A DNA stretch of 64,000 bases. Source: Castor canadensis. Its lineage: Eukaryota; Chordata; Mammalia; Rodentia; Castoridae. Position 1 is the first letter of the stretch. The number at the start of each line of letters is the position of its first letter. The notes under the pieces are model-generated. The model was not told where the DNA came from, ran no database searches, and worked only from the letters and a program-made list of their open reading frames with translations. This document shows, piece after piece, positions 18,800-29,310 of the stretch. Position numbers and translations under genes: made by a program. The stretch is taken from NCBI RefSeq assembly GCF_047511655.1, contig NC_133397.1:46762001-46826000 (forward strand). Direction: 5' to 3'.

Positions 18800-20390
18800 G
18801 GGGTTTTACACTGTCTCCAGGTAGTATCAGAATTGAATTGAACTAGAGGGCACACAGCTGTTGTCTACTGCAGAACTGGTTGATTGTTGGTGAGGAGAGA
18901 TTTCCACACACTTCTTGGTGACCCGAGGTCACAGAAATCTACTGTTTTGATTGCTGAGTAACAGTGTAAGAGAAAGTGTTTCTCCTATATCCACATAATT
19001 ATCTATGAATTTCTTTTTAGGGTATTATGAGGAAGACGATGAAAATTATTTGCTATATAACAGGTACTTAGAAACTGTTTTTGCTAAAAACCACTGATTC
19101 TCCACATTCCTGCAAATGTCCAAAGAGTAACTAAAAGCAGGAAGAAAGCATGGCATTTCTGTCTCCATTTTCCATCTGTCTTTGCTCTGAGACATTCTTT
19201 CCTGCAGTCCCCTGCAACCACCTTGGAATCTGGGAAGGACAGGACTGATAGATAACATCTTATTTAAGGAGTCAACCTCCTCCCCACCCCAGACAGGTAC
19301 TAATGACTTTTTAAAATTTTTTCTACAGAATTTATTATTACTTTATCACTATCAAATAAAGTATTAATTTTCATAATTCGCTTCTGTTCATGTTTTCTTG
19401 GCCAATTTTTCATTTTCCTTCCAAAATGTTGCATGTCACATTTGAGGTAAAGAAGTATTTTTAAACACCATAACTAATGAACTTGGGACATTCATCTTCA
19501 GCTACCTAGCCCTAGTAGATTTTTTTTTTCCAATCATCTTCTATGACAAATTTTTGAAGCAGTCTTCAACATCTTCAAAACACACAGGCTTTGTTGTGCC
19601 TCAGAGCCCAGTTGTGAGGAACCTGCTGACATGGTTGGCACTGCACTGCATACCTTCCACCCTCTGCAACTGTGCAGAAGAGCAACAAGACCCTCATGGA
19701 GACAAAGGCCCCACCCGACCCATCCTGAGATGATGAATGGACACCTGGACAACACCTTTGGCCAGGACCGTTTAATTACACATACCTGACCCCCCTCCCC
19801 ATTTTCCTCTATTTACACTTAAAGTTCCTGTCTGTACCCCAGAAGATGGGCTGAAATGCTGACTTTGTCTCTTCCAGCATGAGTCACAAACCTTTCTCTG
19901 CCCTTCACCACACTACTCATCTCTTTATCTGGCATGTTGAGGTGAGTGGCTAGACCTGACATGTTGGCACCCCTGCAGTTCAGCTTCTGCATAACTACAG
20001 TTACAGAACCACTGTTGAAGACCAGGCTACAGGCAGTGGGGAACCCCTGAAAGGGTCAAAGGAAGGGGATGGCACCATCAAATCTGCATTTGTGGAGACC
20101 AGCTGGATGGCTATTGCCCTAACCCAGGAGAGAAATGATGGCGGCCTGAAATGAGGTATTAGTGGTAAAGACAGAAAGAACATAATGACTGCTTTTGTCT
20201 CTGGAGTCTCTAAAGAGTTAGCTTTACTTTCCCCAGAAATAGTTGCAGTCAAGATGAAAAGAATGGTGAAATTTCAGGCATCTAGAAAGATAATAGGGAA
20301 AAATTTTATGTCTTAACCAGACTCTGGTTAAGACATTTGAATCCTCACTCTGACATTTAATGAGCCTTGGGAAAGCCTCTGCTTTTGTTT
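18800..20390. other. No recognised feature
   Basis: About 1.6 kb without a repeat I can name. Open frames up to 83 codons have no supporting motif. Confidence 0.5.
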
Positions 20391-20395
20391 CTTAT

Positions 20396-20479
20396 TTTTG
20401 TTTTGTGGAGCTGGGGATCAAATCTGGGGCCTTGCACGTGCTAGGCAAGGGCCCTACCACTGAGCTACACCCCCAACAC
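20396..20479 (-). repeat. ID-like SINE monomer
   Basis: GGAGCTGGGGATCAAATCTG, CACGTGCTAGGCAAGGGCCC and ACCACTGAGCTACACCCC: a full antisense ID. Confidence 0.92.
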
Positions 20480-21030
20480 AATATGATCATATTTGGTCCC
20501 TTTTGTGGTCAATTTTAGACAATGCTAAGATTGAAATGGTTGGCCATAATTTGTGACCATAGAAGAAAATGAAATTTATTTCTTGCCAAGCTTTAATGCA
20601 ATGGCAGATGTTTCCCCTTTAAATTTGTGATCGTCCTTTTGGTATCATGTATAAGTACCTTCCAAGATTTAAGAGTGAGAAAATAGGATTGCTTTCTGAG
20701 GCTAAGCCACAGGGTAAGAGCAGAAAAACATAAGATTTCCTGAAAGAGATAGCTGACTGTTAGGACAAAATGTCAGTAATCTGATTGAAAATACATTAAT
20801 GTATCTAAAGATATCAGGCAAAAAATAAATGATAAGCCTTCAATCTTAGATAAAGAAACATATAGACAAAACTGGCTGAACCCATCCAAGCTCAAAGTAA
20901 GAGAAAGGAAGTATTAACATCAGCCTGTATATTTCAGGTTCTGATGGAGATGGATGCAGGGCTGACAGTAATGGATTTTTTAGGACTTTGATTCATCAGT
21001 CAACTGAGATTGATGCTGTGGCAGGTATTG
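20480..21030. other. No recognised feature
   Basis: Unassigned AT-rich sequence. Confidence 0.5.
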
Positions 21031-21034
21031 TTAG

Positions 21035-21660
21035 TATTCCCTATCACCTCTTCTTTTTCCTTTGATCTAGGAGCTATTACTTTTCACTGGATTTAAAATA
21101 ACTCAGAAAAATGTCTGTACTTCCCAACTTCCTTTGGGGCTACCCATGGCCACAGGCAAAGCTCTGATCTACATGATGTAAGCAAACTAGATGTGTACAA
21201 CTTCCTGTAAGTCTCTGTCTAAGAAAAGGACATGCTTTCCTTCACCTCTCTCTTCTTCCGGCTGATTACAAGTGTTATGTGTTGACTGCAGATGAGATCG
21301 GAACCATGTGTTGAAGCAACAAGAAAGGGGCCTGGGTAACTAGGAATGGTGGAAATGCCATATCAGACTGAGACTGCTTAATATGGAAATTATTTTTATG
21401 AGAGATCATAATTTTTTTTGGTAGTACTGGGGTTTGAATTCAGGGCCTCACGCTTGCTAGGCAGGTGCTCTACTGCTTGAGCTACTCTGCCAGCCCTTTT
21501 TGTGTTGGATTTTTTCGAGATAGGCTCTTGCAAACTATTTGCCTGGGCTGGCTTCAAACTGTGATCTTCCTGATCTCTGCCACCGGCGAGATCAAGCAAG
21601 GTCATACTTTGTTTAAGCTATTGGTACTGGAGATTTATACTACTCACGGTTGTATCTAAA
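21035..21660. repeat. Old LTR-like repeat split by a SINE (tentative)
   Basis: 'ggccacaggcaaagctctga', 'caacttcctgtaagtctctg' and, after the SINE, 'tttgtttaagctattggta' resemble the order of a widespread old mammalian repeat that also seems present at 39500-40350. Confidence 0.4.
21408..21590 (-). repeat. Dimeric B1-like/ID SINE (type A), 5'-truncated
   Basis: Full ID half and part of the B1-like half, ending in GATCTCTGCCACCGG. GAGATCA occurs on both sides (about 21401-21407 and 21587-21593), a possible short target duplication. Confidence 0.9.
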
Positions 21661-21701
21661 TCTAACTAATGAAAATGCCTCTAGCATTAATTTCCTTAAA
21701 T

Positions 21702-21737
21702 TTATTATTATTATTACTATTATTATTATTATTATTT
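21702..21737. repeat. (TTA)n microsatellite
   Basis: TTA/TTATTA repeats sit at the reversed tail of the following B1-like SINE. Confidence 0.9.
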
Positions 21738-21876
21738 TGTGAGAAAGGATCTCACTGTGTAGCCTACAATAGTCTGGAACTAGCTATGTGGCTCAGGGTG
21801 GCCACAAAACTCACAATCCTCCTGCCTCAGCCTCCAGAGTTCTGTGATTACAGGCATGCTCTACCATGCCTGGCCT
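21738..21876 (-). repeat. B1-like SINE monomer
   Basis: Antisense: GAGAAAGGATCTCACTGTGT, CCTCCTGCCTCAGCCTCC, CAGGCATGCTCTACCATGCC. A short internal duplication-like stretch (CTAGCTATGTGGCTCAGGG) lengthens it. Confidence 0.82.
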
Positions 21877-21989
21877 CTGTATTCATTTCTAATTATTGGT
21901 GTAACAAAATATCATAATCTTAGAGCCTTAGAGTAATACAAACTTATTCTTTTACATTTTTGGAGGTCAGAAGCCCAGAATTAGTCTCA

Positions 21990-22085
21990 CTGGTCTGGAA
22001 GTGTGGCTCAAGTGGTAGAGTGTGAGGAGGCCCTGATTTCAAACTCCAGTACCAGAAGAAGAAGAAGGAGAAGGAGGAGAAGAAA
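21990..22085 (+). repeat. ID-like SINE monomer with internal deletion
   Basis: GTGTGGCTCAAGTGGTAGAG is followed directly by GTGAGGAGGCCC, so the anticodon region is lost. The tail is AGA/GGA-rich. Confidence 0.85.
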
Positions 22086-22299
22086 TACAAAGGCCCCGTG
22101 ACCACATAAAAAGGTGATCCTCACTGAGAACAAAATCAGTCTCACTATGCTAAAATTGAGATAGTGGCAATGCTGTTTTCCTTCTGGAAGCTTCAGGGAG
22201 ACCTACTTCCCTGCCTTTTCAGCTTCTAGGGGTTGCCTGTATTCCTTGGTTCATAGCCCTACCAGGGTAGTATATCAACCTCTTGCTTCTGTGGTCACA

Positions 22300-22676
22300 G
22301 TTAGACTGAGAAAAGGCGTGGAAGGATAGGCAGGAGACCGATCAACATCAATACAGGTTTTATTCAGGAGAAGGAACCTGCGGGGTCTCCAGAGCCCACT
22401 GCAGCATACAGGCTTAGGGTAGAAATAGGGGGAGCAGGTGTAAAAGTATGAGGAAGGTTGCTGGGTGGGAAAATTTTCTTGTGGGTCTCTAAAGAGTGCT
22501 ATTGCTGGGCAACTAAGGATGATAAGCTGTGGTTAGGTCACTCTTCTGCTCCATGGTCCTTGGTGCCTGAAGATAAAGGTTAACAACCATCCCTCTGTCA
22601 TTCTTTGGGGTCGATGGGGAGTTTCCCTGTGAGAGGGAGGGGGCCTGGTCCTAACATGGTTGCCCTTACTGTTACA
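22300..22676 (-). mobile_element. Solitary ERV LTR, antisense, 6-bp TSD
   Basis: GTCACA flanks both sides (22294-22299 and 22677-22682). Read on the minus strand it starts TGTAACAGTAAGGG, and the poly(A) signal is in CCTGAATAAAACC (about 22350). The 3' end reads CTAAC and seems to have lost the final A. A 6-bp duplication is more usual for ERVK-type integrases. It interrupts the older repeat at 21890-22886. Confidence 0.82.
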
Positions 22677-22886
22677 GTCACATCTCTCACTACTGTATTT
22701 GACCTTGCCTCCCTATTATCAGAAAGTTTGTGACTACACCTTGAAAATCTAGGGTAATCTTTCCTTCTTAAGATCCTTAATACATACATTTGCAAACTTC
22801 CTCTTGCCATGCAAAGTAAAATATTCTCAAGTTCTGGGTGTTAGGACGTGGACATCTGTGAGGGCCTTTATACCGTCTTTCAGTCC

Positions 22887-23349
22887 ATTTCCATACATTT
22901 GATTATCTTTTGGACCAAGCAACAGTCTAATTCAACTCCCCATTCAGACTGACTATAGGGAGAAAATGCACAGAGCATTTAGACCTTGAGGTTTCTGTCC
23001 TATGGCAGAGGTTTCTCATGGCAAATTAGTAAAGTGTCTTCTGATTATGCATTGGTCTCTCTTTGCCTTGACTGCAAGGAGAAAATGCACCCTGTATGCA
23101 AATGAGAACATTTTGGCCTATGTGGAAATTTACTTTCTCATTGTGAGTTAATAAAGTGGCATTTGGATGTCCACTTCCATCTTTCAGGCACGAGTCAGTC
23201 TCTCAGATCCTACACCCAGGACACAGGCAAGAATGAGTTTCAAGTCCAGATCCTGGAAACCGGAATTTCATTTGTGGTGCTCTGATGCCCCCTTCCCAGT
23301 TCCTAATGCTTTCCCTGAGTGACCATTGTCTGCTTCCCTTTACAGTCCC
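22887..23349. other. No recognised feature
   Basis: Unassigned sequence before the MaLR-like element. Confidence 0.45.
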
Positions 23350-23802
23350 TGTTGTAGTTTGAATGAGTGCCCCCCAAAAAACCTCAAGTGTTAAAGGTTT
23401 GGTCCCCACCTCGTGGTGCTATTGAAAGGTGATAGAATCACGAGTGTGTATCAGAAACAGGTGAATAACTGATGACTTCATACTGAGTGAGCTATTAAGT
23501 AGGACCTGGTTGGAGGAAGTAGGTCACTTCCAAGGCATGCACCTCTGAAGGGTGTATCTTGCCATTGTACCATTTCTGCCTCTCTGTCTCTCTCTCTGCT
23601 CTCTGGTGATCATGAGGTGAGCATCTTTGCTCGATTACATTCTCCCTTCCATCATATACTGCCCCAGCTCCATTGCTATGAAGCCAGCCTATCATGAACT
23701 GGAACACTGAAATCATGAACCAAAATGAATCTTTCCTCCTTAACAAAAAATACCATTTTTTCTCTGGTATTTTGTCACAGTAATGAAAAGGTGACTGATA
23801 CA
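23350..23802 (+). mobile_element. MaLR-like 5' LTR
   Basis: It begins TGTTGTAGTTTGAATGAG and ends GTGACTGATACA. It has the family's 'aaccaaaatgaatctttcct' poly(A)-signal region (degraded to AATGAATCT) and the 'tattttgtcacagtaatg' end block, as do 24925-25477 and 38648-39045. It is followed by internal sequence rather than a TSD, so this is the 5' LTR of a longer element. Confidence 0.75.
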
Positions 23803-24924
23803 TAAAATTGGTGCCAGGAGTGTGGTCCTTATGGACTTCCATGTGGTTCAGAAGCTTTTGAAACTGGCTTGTGGGAGGACTTTGGTCAAGTTTGGGGAAG
23901 CAGGCTAGTAAAAGCTCAGCATGCTATAAGTGGAACTTAATGGGTGATTCTGGTGGGAGCTCAGACTAGAATACCAATAGGAAGGAGGACAGTAAGTACT
24001 GTTCACCAGGTTCTGATGGAAATGAGGCCTCTATTAGGACCTGGGCTTTAAGCCATTCATGCTGTATTCTGGCAGGCAGTTTGTCTATGTTTTCTCCATG
24101 GCCCGAGACTTTGTGTGAAGCTTAGTCTAAAGGTGATAGACTAGTCTGGCAGAGAAAATTTTAAGATAGCACACTGTGGCATGGTTATTGCTGGATGTTT
24201 TTTAGCCAGGTTTACAATGAGAATCAGATCAAAAAGCAGAACAGTAGGATTTGAAAAACTTGCAATTTGGCCAGAAAAGGACTGCATGTAAAGTTGGAGG
24301 CTGAAGAGCAAGTGGTTGCTAAAGAGACAAGGACCACTAAAAAGAAGCAAACACTTTACACTGGGATAATCTGAAAGATGTCTCGAGGGAATCTCAGAAA
24401 CTAGCAAGACCTCCATCAATGACAGGCTCATTGATGTAAATAAGTAAACTCATTTGAAAGACTTTGTTTTGAGAAGAGAGCTATGGGGTGCTCTGCTCAC
24501 ACAGCCAGGAAATCAAAGGCTGATGCAGCTGTGGTCCTAGGAAGCTTGGCTACCATGATGTCATCCAGGCAATACTTGTTTTGAAATTATGCAGAGTACA
24601 AGAGTTGTGGGGTTATAGAGGCTTCTACCCAGATTTCAAAGGAAGGCCTAGGAGGCCAACCAACATGAGGTAGGGTCAGAATCCCTGTGGGAAACCCTTA
24701 AAAGCATGATGCATGAAGCTGTAAGAGGGAAGATGAAGTTGCATTGGAGGCTCTAAGAAGTTAGAGGTACTTGTGTTAGAAGCTAAGAGTTTTCCTTGTG
24801 TCTCAGAGGAAACTTTGAACTTAAAGGAATTCTGGAACTGTTCAGACTTTGGGAACACTTGGAGATGGACTAAATTTAGTTTGCATTGTGAGATGGCCAT
24901 TAGCCTTTGGGGACCAGGATGGAA
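23803..24924 (+). mobile_element. MaLR-like internal region with primer-binding-site-like start
   Basis: Directly after the LTR lies AAATTGGTGCCAGGAGTGTG, the place and form of an ERVL/MaLR-type primer-binding site. The next 1.1 kb has only short open frames and no gag, pol or env motif that I can see, as expected for non-autonomous MaLR. Confidence 0.6.
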
Positions 24925-25477
24925 TGTTATGGCTTGAATCTGAAAAGTCCACTGAAGGCTCATGTGTTAAAGGTTTGATTGCAACCTGATGGGCACTTGG
25001 GAAGTGATTGTGCCATGAGGGCTCAAACCTCATCAGTTGTTTAATCTATTGATGGATTCCTAATTTGATGCCATTTTTGTTTCTTTTGGTACTGTGGCTT
25101 GAACTCATGGCCTCGTGCTTGCTAGGCAGGTGCTCTACCACTTAAGCCACATCACTAGCATTTTTGGAAGGTGGTGAAAACTAGAAGGTATGGCTTAGTT
25201 TAAGGAAGTAGGTCACTGGGGGCGTGCCTTTGAAGGGCACATCTTGACCTTGGCTTCTTTCTCTCTTACTCTCTCTGTTTCTTCTCTGCCATGAGGTGAG
25301 TCACTTTGGTTCACCACTTGCTTACTGCCATGATGCTCTGCCTTATCATTCCTGGACCCAAAAGCAATGGAGCTAAGTGACCATGGACTGACACCTCTGA
25401 AAAGGTAAACCAAAATAAATCTTTCCTCTACTTAAATTGTTCAGGTATTTTGTCACAGTGATGAAAAGTGACTAATA
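24925..25477 (+). mobile_element. MaLR-like 3' LTR with ID insertion
   Basis: It begins TGTTATGGCTTGAATCTG after a short G-rich stretch (TTTGGGGACCAGGATGGAA) placed like a polypurine tract. It ends AAAAGTGACTAATAC, with poly(A) signal CCAAAATAAATC at about 25409. An ID element at 25081-25160 accounts for its extra length. Confidence 0.78.
25081..25160 (-). repeat. ID-like SINE monomer
   Basis: TGGCTTGAACTCATGGCCTC, GCTTGCTAGGCAGGTGCTCT and CCACTTAAGCCAC: antisense, inside the 3' LTR. Confidence 0.9.
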
Positions 25478-25536
25478 CTTTCTCTCTTTACTCATCACTC
25501 ACTTAAAAGGACTTAGAGATGTGTGAAGAAATGTTC

Positions 25537-25560
25537 TTTATCTATCTATCTATCTAATAG
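25537..25560. repeat. (TATC)n short microsatellite
   Basis: Four to five tandem TATC units, next to the reversed tail of the B1-like fragment. Confidence 0.9.
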
Positions 25561-25569
25561 CTATATTTC

Positions 25570-25621
25570 TTTGAGACAGGGTATCACTATGTAGCCCAAG
25601 CTGAGCTCAAATTTGCTATGT
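25570..25621 (-). repeat. B1-like SINE fragment
   Basis: TTTGAGACAGGGTATCACTA and TAGCCCAAGCTGAGCTC; cut off by the dimer that follows. Confidence 0.75.
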
Positions 25622-25829
25622 AGCCAGGCACTGGTGACTCATGCCTGCAATCCTTGCTACTCAGGAGGCAGAGATCAGGAGGATAGTGGTCTGAAGCCAG
25701 CCCCAGGCAAATAGTTCTTGAGACTTTATCTCAAGAAAACCCACCACAAAAATAGGGCTGGTGGATTGGCTCAAGGTGTAGGCCCTGAGTTCAAGCCTCA
25801 GTACCACAAAAAAAAAGAGAAAGAAAGAA
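25622..25829 (+). repeat. Dimeric B1-like/ID SINE (type A)
   Basis: Complete dimer. AAATTTGCTATGT before it and AAATTTTCTATGT after it (about 25610-25622 and 25831-25843) could be a 13-bp target duplication with one difference. Confidence 0.93.
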
Positions 25830-25841
25830 AAATTTTCTATG

Positions 25842-25912
25842 TCGCCTAGGCTGCCTTGAACTCATAATCCTCCTGCCTCAGCCTCCCAAATGCTGGGATT
25901 ACAGGCATCCCC
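25842..25912 (-). repeat. B1-like SINE fragment
   Basis: GTCGCCTAGGCTGCCTTGAA, CCTCAGCCTCCCAAATGCTG, GGGATTACAGGCAT. Together with 25570-25621 it may be one B1-like copy or two. Confidence 0.8.
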
Positions 25913-26028
25913 AAATATTTTTTAATGTAGAAAAAAATCCTTCAAAATAGATTTTAACAGTCATTAGGGCTTTATTTTTTAAATAATTACTATTGGCACA
26001 TATTTCTGATAATGTGACAATAAATAAA

Positions 26029-26160
26029 ACACGCTGCCAAGCACACACATGTAATCTCAGCACACCAGAGGATGAGCAAGAGGTTTGATAGTTTGAGGCC
26101 AGCTTGGGTTACATAGCAAGACCTTTTACCAAAAAACAAAACAAACAAAACAAAAACCAA
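26029..26160 (+). repeat. B1-like SINE monomer
   Basis: ACATGTAATCTCAGCACACC then GAGGCCAGCTTGGGTTACAT and an A/CAAA-rich tail. Confidence 0.82.
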
Positions 26161-26200
26161 TAAGATACATGCTTTTAATTAACTAATAAAATAAGTGACT

Positions 26201-26285
26201 AGATCTTAGCACTTAGGAGGTAAAGACAGGAGGGTGGTGAGTTTGAGGCTAGCCTGGGCTACACAGTGAGCTCTGCTTCATAAAA
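26201..26285 (+). repeat. B1-like SINE fragment
   Basis: CTTAGCACTTAGGAGGTAAA and GTTTGAGGCTAGCCTGGGCT. The 5' end is missing. Confidence 0.78.
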
Positions 26286-26289
26286 CCAA

Positions 26290-26382
26290 GGGCTGGGGCT
26301 GTTACTCAGTGATAGAGTGCTTGCCTAGCATGCACAACAGCTAGGTTCAATGCCCAACACTGCAACACAACAACAAAAGTGA
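26290..26382 (+). repeat. ID-like SINE monomer
   Basis: GGGGCTGTTACTCAGTGATA, GTGCTTGCCTAGCATGCACA, then an ACAACA tail. It lies directly behind the B1-like piece. Confidence 0.88.
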
Positions 26383-26435
26383 ATAAAGTATATAGCAAAG
26401 TCTGAAATCAGAGGTTTTTTTTTTATGTAATTTAA

Positions 26436-26651
26436 TTTTTTTTTTTCTGTGGGACTGGAGTTTGAACTCAGGTGCTCTACTTGCAAAGCAGGTGCTCCAC
26501 TGCTTGAGTCATACCACCAGTCCATTTTGTTCTGGTTATTTTGGAGATGGGGGTCTCATGAAATATTTGCCCAGACTGACCTCAAACCTAGATCTTCCCA
26601 ATCTCAGCCTCCCATGTTAAGATTACAGGTGTGAGCCACCAGTGTCCAGCC
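26436..26651 (-). repeat. Dimeric SINE, linker type B
   Basis: An antisense dimer whose halves are joined by TTTGTTCTGGTTATTTTGGA. Read in sense, the linker is of the TCCAAAATAACCAGAAC type, unlike the CCCATCACAAA type of most copies here. Confidence 0.9.
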
Positions 26652-26782
26652 TTTTTATTTTTCAATTTAAATATAGGGTCTTGCTATGTTTCTAGGTTGA
26701 TCTCAGATTTTGGAGTTCAAACAAACTTCCCACCTCAGCCTGTTGAGTAAGTAGGAAAACAGGTGTGTACAACCATGCCCCA
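26652..26782 (-). repeat. B1-like SINE monomer
   Basis: TATAGGGTCTTGCTATGTTT, CCCACCTCAGCCTGTTGAGT, CAGGTGTGTACAACCATGCC. Antisense, with its reversed T-rich tail adjoining the dimer. Confidence 0.82.
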
Positions 26783-26811
26783 CACAGAGAGCTTTACATG
26801 TATGTAAAAGT

Positions 26812-26861
26812 GTGTATATATACATATATACACATATTTTGTAATGCTACATATACATACA
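26812..26861. repeat. TA/CA-rich microsatellite
   Basis: GTGTATATATACATATATAC followed by CATATACATACACA: imperfect TATACA repeats. Confidence 0.85.
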
Positions 26862-26945
26862 CATATTTTTGTAGTGCTGGGGTTCAAACCCTGGACTTGA
26901 GCACATTAGACAAATCCCTACCACCCAGTCCCATACCCAGACCTC
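26862..26945 (-). repeat. ID-like SINE monomer, degraded
   Basis: GTAGTGCTGGGGTTCAAACC, then TAGACAAATCCCTACCACCC. The middle is diverged. Confidence 0.7.
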
Positions 26946-27629
26946 AGAGAGCTTTTTAAACAAATGAAATTTAATGTAACACATTTAAGCTAAATGCCTC
27001 TCAATGATCATACCAGAAGACTGGAAATATGAATAAAGTTTAACAAATTTGAAAATTCTATCAAGAATATGAAGGTGACTTACAACTACGGGGTTCTTTT
27101 CACCACAGGCTTTGAGTGAGTGGGGATAAACATTTCCCCAGTGCATAAAAATTTTCCAAAACTTTCTCTCTTACACAGTGAAATGACTACAATTTAATAT
27201 TCAGTGTTTCTAGCACCTTTCCTTACAGAATAAGGTAATTAAAGCATAAAGTAGGAAAAACAAGTTGGATTTATCGAGGCAACACTGGATCATCACTTGG
27301 TGGAAAGTGGGAAGACAGACTTATTCTTACCTCTGAGCCTCCTGATTCAAGCATCTCTTCCGTGTCCTCCACCTGGAATGCCCTAATTGTTGGCCATAAA
27401 ACACCTTCCCAGTCTCCAAGATTCCTGTTACATGTCAGCTGCTCTGAAGGCTTCATTTACCTTAAGGGGAAGTAAATTCCTCATCTTCCTTGCTACCCAG
27501 GCACACTCGGCACCTTGTTGCAGACATATCCCTCCTTTCACTATGTGCGAAAACTTCATGTGGGAGCTTCTCAAGGGTAGGAAATTAAATTCATACACAC
27601 ATGTAATACAGATATAAAAGTATTTTATT
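26946..27629. other. No recognised feature
   Basis: Unassigned AT-rich sequence with short frames only. Confidence 0.5.
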
Positions 27630-27735
27630 TACTTAACATAGCACCTACTAAATGCCAGGTGCCACTTCAAGCACTACATAAATATTCAGTTACTTAACCC
27701 TCAGAATAGTTCCACTTGGAATCTTACCACCCTCC
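27630..27735 (+). repeat. MIR or L2-type ancient fragment
   Basis: 'gcacctactaaatgccaggt', 'gccacttcaagcactacata' and 'acttaaccctcagaatagtt' follow the order of the MIR 3' half. It is cut by a B1-like insertion at 27736. Confidence 0.55.
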
Positions 27736-27842
27736 ATTTATTTATTTATTTATTTAATCAGTCATGACAGGGTCTTGCTATTTGGCCAAGGCTGGCCTCA
27801 AACTTGTGACACTTCTGCCTCAGCCTCTCAAGTGCCACACCT
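27736..27842 (-). repeat. B1-like SINE monomer
   Basis: A TTTA-repeat reversed tail, then GACAGGGTCTTGCTATTTGG and CTGCCTCAGCCTCTCAAGTG. Confidence 0.83.
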
Positions 27843-27924
27843 GTACAGATTATTAAGTACCTTGGTTTTATTCCTGTGTTTCACTGGCACTTAAAGCTGA
27901 GGCTTCATGTGCAGTAGGTATTCA

Positions 27925-28060
27925 TCTACTCAGCCAGTACTTATGGAATACTTTATGGATGTATGTATTCTTCTAGGTGCCAGGGCAGAGCAATGAAAAA
28001 AGCTAGCAAACACTTCTATCCTTGAGGGGCTCATATTCTGGTTGGCAGATGCAAGCCAAA
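27925..28060. repeat. Ancient mammalian repeat-like cassette
   Basis: 'gtattcttctaggtgccagg', 'agcaatgaaaaaagctagca' and 'cttgaggggctcatattctg' resemble a very common old cassette. A second instance is at 42615-42765. Family not named. Confidence 0.4.
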
Positions 28061-28487
28061 ACAAACAAACAAAAAACATAAAGAGAGAGGAGGGAAAGGG
28101 AGAAAAAGGAGACTCAAGGGGAGAGAGAAGAAAGTAGAGTTGTATAAACATATGTTCTGGTAAATGACAACTATTTCTACAAAATAAATAAATCAATAAG
28201 TGAAGCAGGGAAGAGGAAAGGAAGCACCCGTTGCAGTTTTGGATGGGTGACTGAGAAGAGCTCACTGAGGTGTTATGTGAGGAAAGGAGATGAGTGAGTG
28301 AGTCCTGGCTGGGGCAGGATATCCCAGGAACAGCCAGAAAAAAGGACCTGAGAGGTCTGTTCAGGGAGAAGCAAAGGCAGGGGCAGAGCTGCTACTGGGA
28401 ACAGGCAAGGTACAAAGTGGTGCAGCTGAGAGGAAATGAGCAGAGCACATTGGCTTTTGAGGAATTTTCAGAATTGGACTTTTATTA

Positions 28488-28654
28488 AAAATGTAATCCT
28501 AGCTTCTCAGGAGGCACAGATCAAAAGAATCACATTTCAAAGCCAGCTTGGGCAAACTGTTTGTGAGACCCTATCTAAAAAAACCCATCACCAAAAAGGA
28601 CTGGTGGAGTGGCTCAAAGTGTAGGCCCTGATTTCAAACCTCAGTACCACAGAA

Positions 28655-28655
<1 letters not shown>
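28488..28655 (+). repeat. Dimeric B1-like/ID SINE (type A), 5'-truncated
   Basis: It starts at TGTAATCCTAGCTTCTCAGG, so the first ~20 bp are lost. The linker is 'aaaaaaacccatcacc'. The tail passes into an AT repeat. Confidence 0.9.

Positions 28656-28658
<3 letters not shown>

Positions 28659-28693
<35 letters not shown>
28659..28693. repeat. (AT)n microsatellite at a SINE tail
   Basis: About 35 bp of pure AT directly after the ID 3' end. Confidence 0.95.
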
Positions 28694-28698
<5 letters not shown>

Positions 28699-28908
28699 GG
28701 AGGAGTTTTGAGCCAAAGAGTGACCCTCTGTAATTTGTTTTATCAGTATCACTCTGTTTTCTTTGTTAGAAAGAATCTGCACCATGTCAAGGATGGAAGC
28801 TGAGAGACTAGCTGGGAAGCTTCCCTGGTAAGTTAGGTAGAGACAGCAGTGGCAATAGCGGTTGTGGTGAGGGGTGGTCAGACTCTAAATACACATTAAA
28901 GGTGACCC

Positions 28909-29118
28909 TGAAGCCAGTGGCTCATGCCTATAAACCTAGCTACCAGGGAGTCTCAGATCAGGAGGATTGAAGTTGTCAGCCAGCCCAAGCAAATAGTTCA
29001 CAAGACCTCATCTCCAAAATAACCAGAGCAAAATGGACTGGAGGTGTAGCTCAAGGAGTAGAGCACCTGTTCTACAAGCACAAAGTCCTGAGTTCAAATC
29101 CCAATACTACAAAAAAAC
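28909..29118 (+). repeat. Dimeric SINE, linker type B
   Basis: Left half with AGTGGCTCATGCCTATAAAC; linker TCCAAAATAACCAGAGCAAA; ID half with GGTGTAGCTCAAGGAGTAGA; A tail. Confidence 0.92.
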
Positions 29119-29174
29119 CCCACCAGTCACATTACTACTACTACCACCACTACTTTAAATAATAACAGTAACTA

Positions 29175-29272
29175 TTATTATTATTTTGAAATTCTGGGAT
29201 TGACCTCAAGGCCTCCTGCATACTAGGCAAGTGTTCTACCACTGAGCTGTACCCAGCCCCCATTTTGTCCAT
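29175..29272 (-). repeat. ID-like SINE monomer
   Basis: TTATTATTATTTTG reversed tail, then GGGATTGACCTCAAGGCCTC and TAGGCAAGTGTTCTACCACT. A short TTTTTGAGGTAAGTTGTCACT piece after it may be a B1-like remnant. Confidence 0.87.
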
Positions 29273-29310
29273 TTTTATTTGTTTTTTTTTGAGGTAAGTT
29301 GTCACTATAG

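Larger units (their letters stand above)
21890..22886 (-). repeat. Ancient MaLR-like repeat, split by an ID and an ERV LTR
   Basis: The plus strand reads 'ttggtgtaacaaaatatcat', 'ggaggtcagaagcccag', 'ccttctggaagcttcaggga', 'gccttttcagcttctagggg', and after the LTR 'cttaagatccttaatac', 'gccatgcaaagtaaaatatt' and 'ggtgttaggacgtggacatc'. The same family is at 38475-39297. I am sure it is one old repeat but less sure of the family name. Confidence 0.7.
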
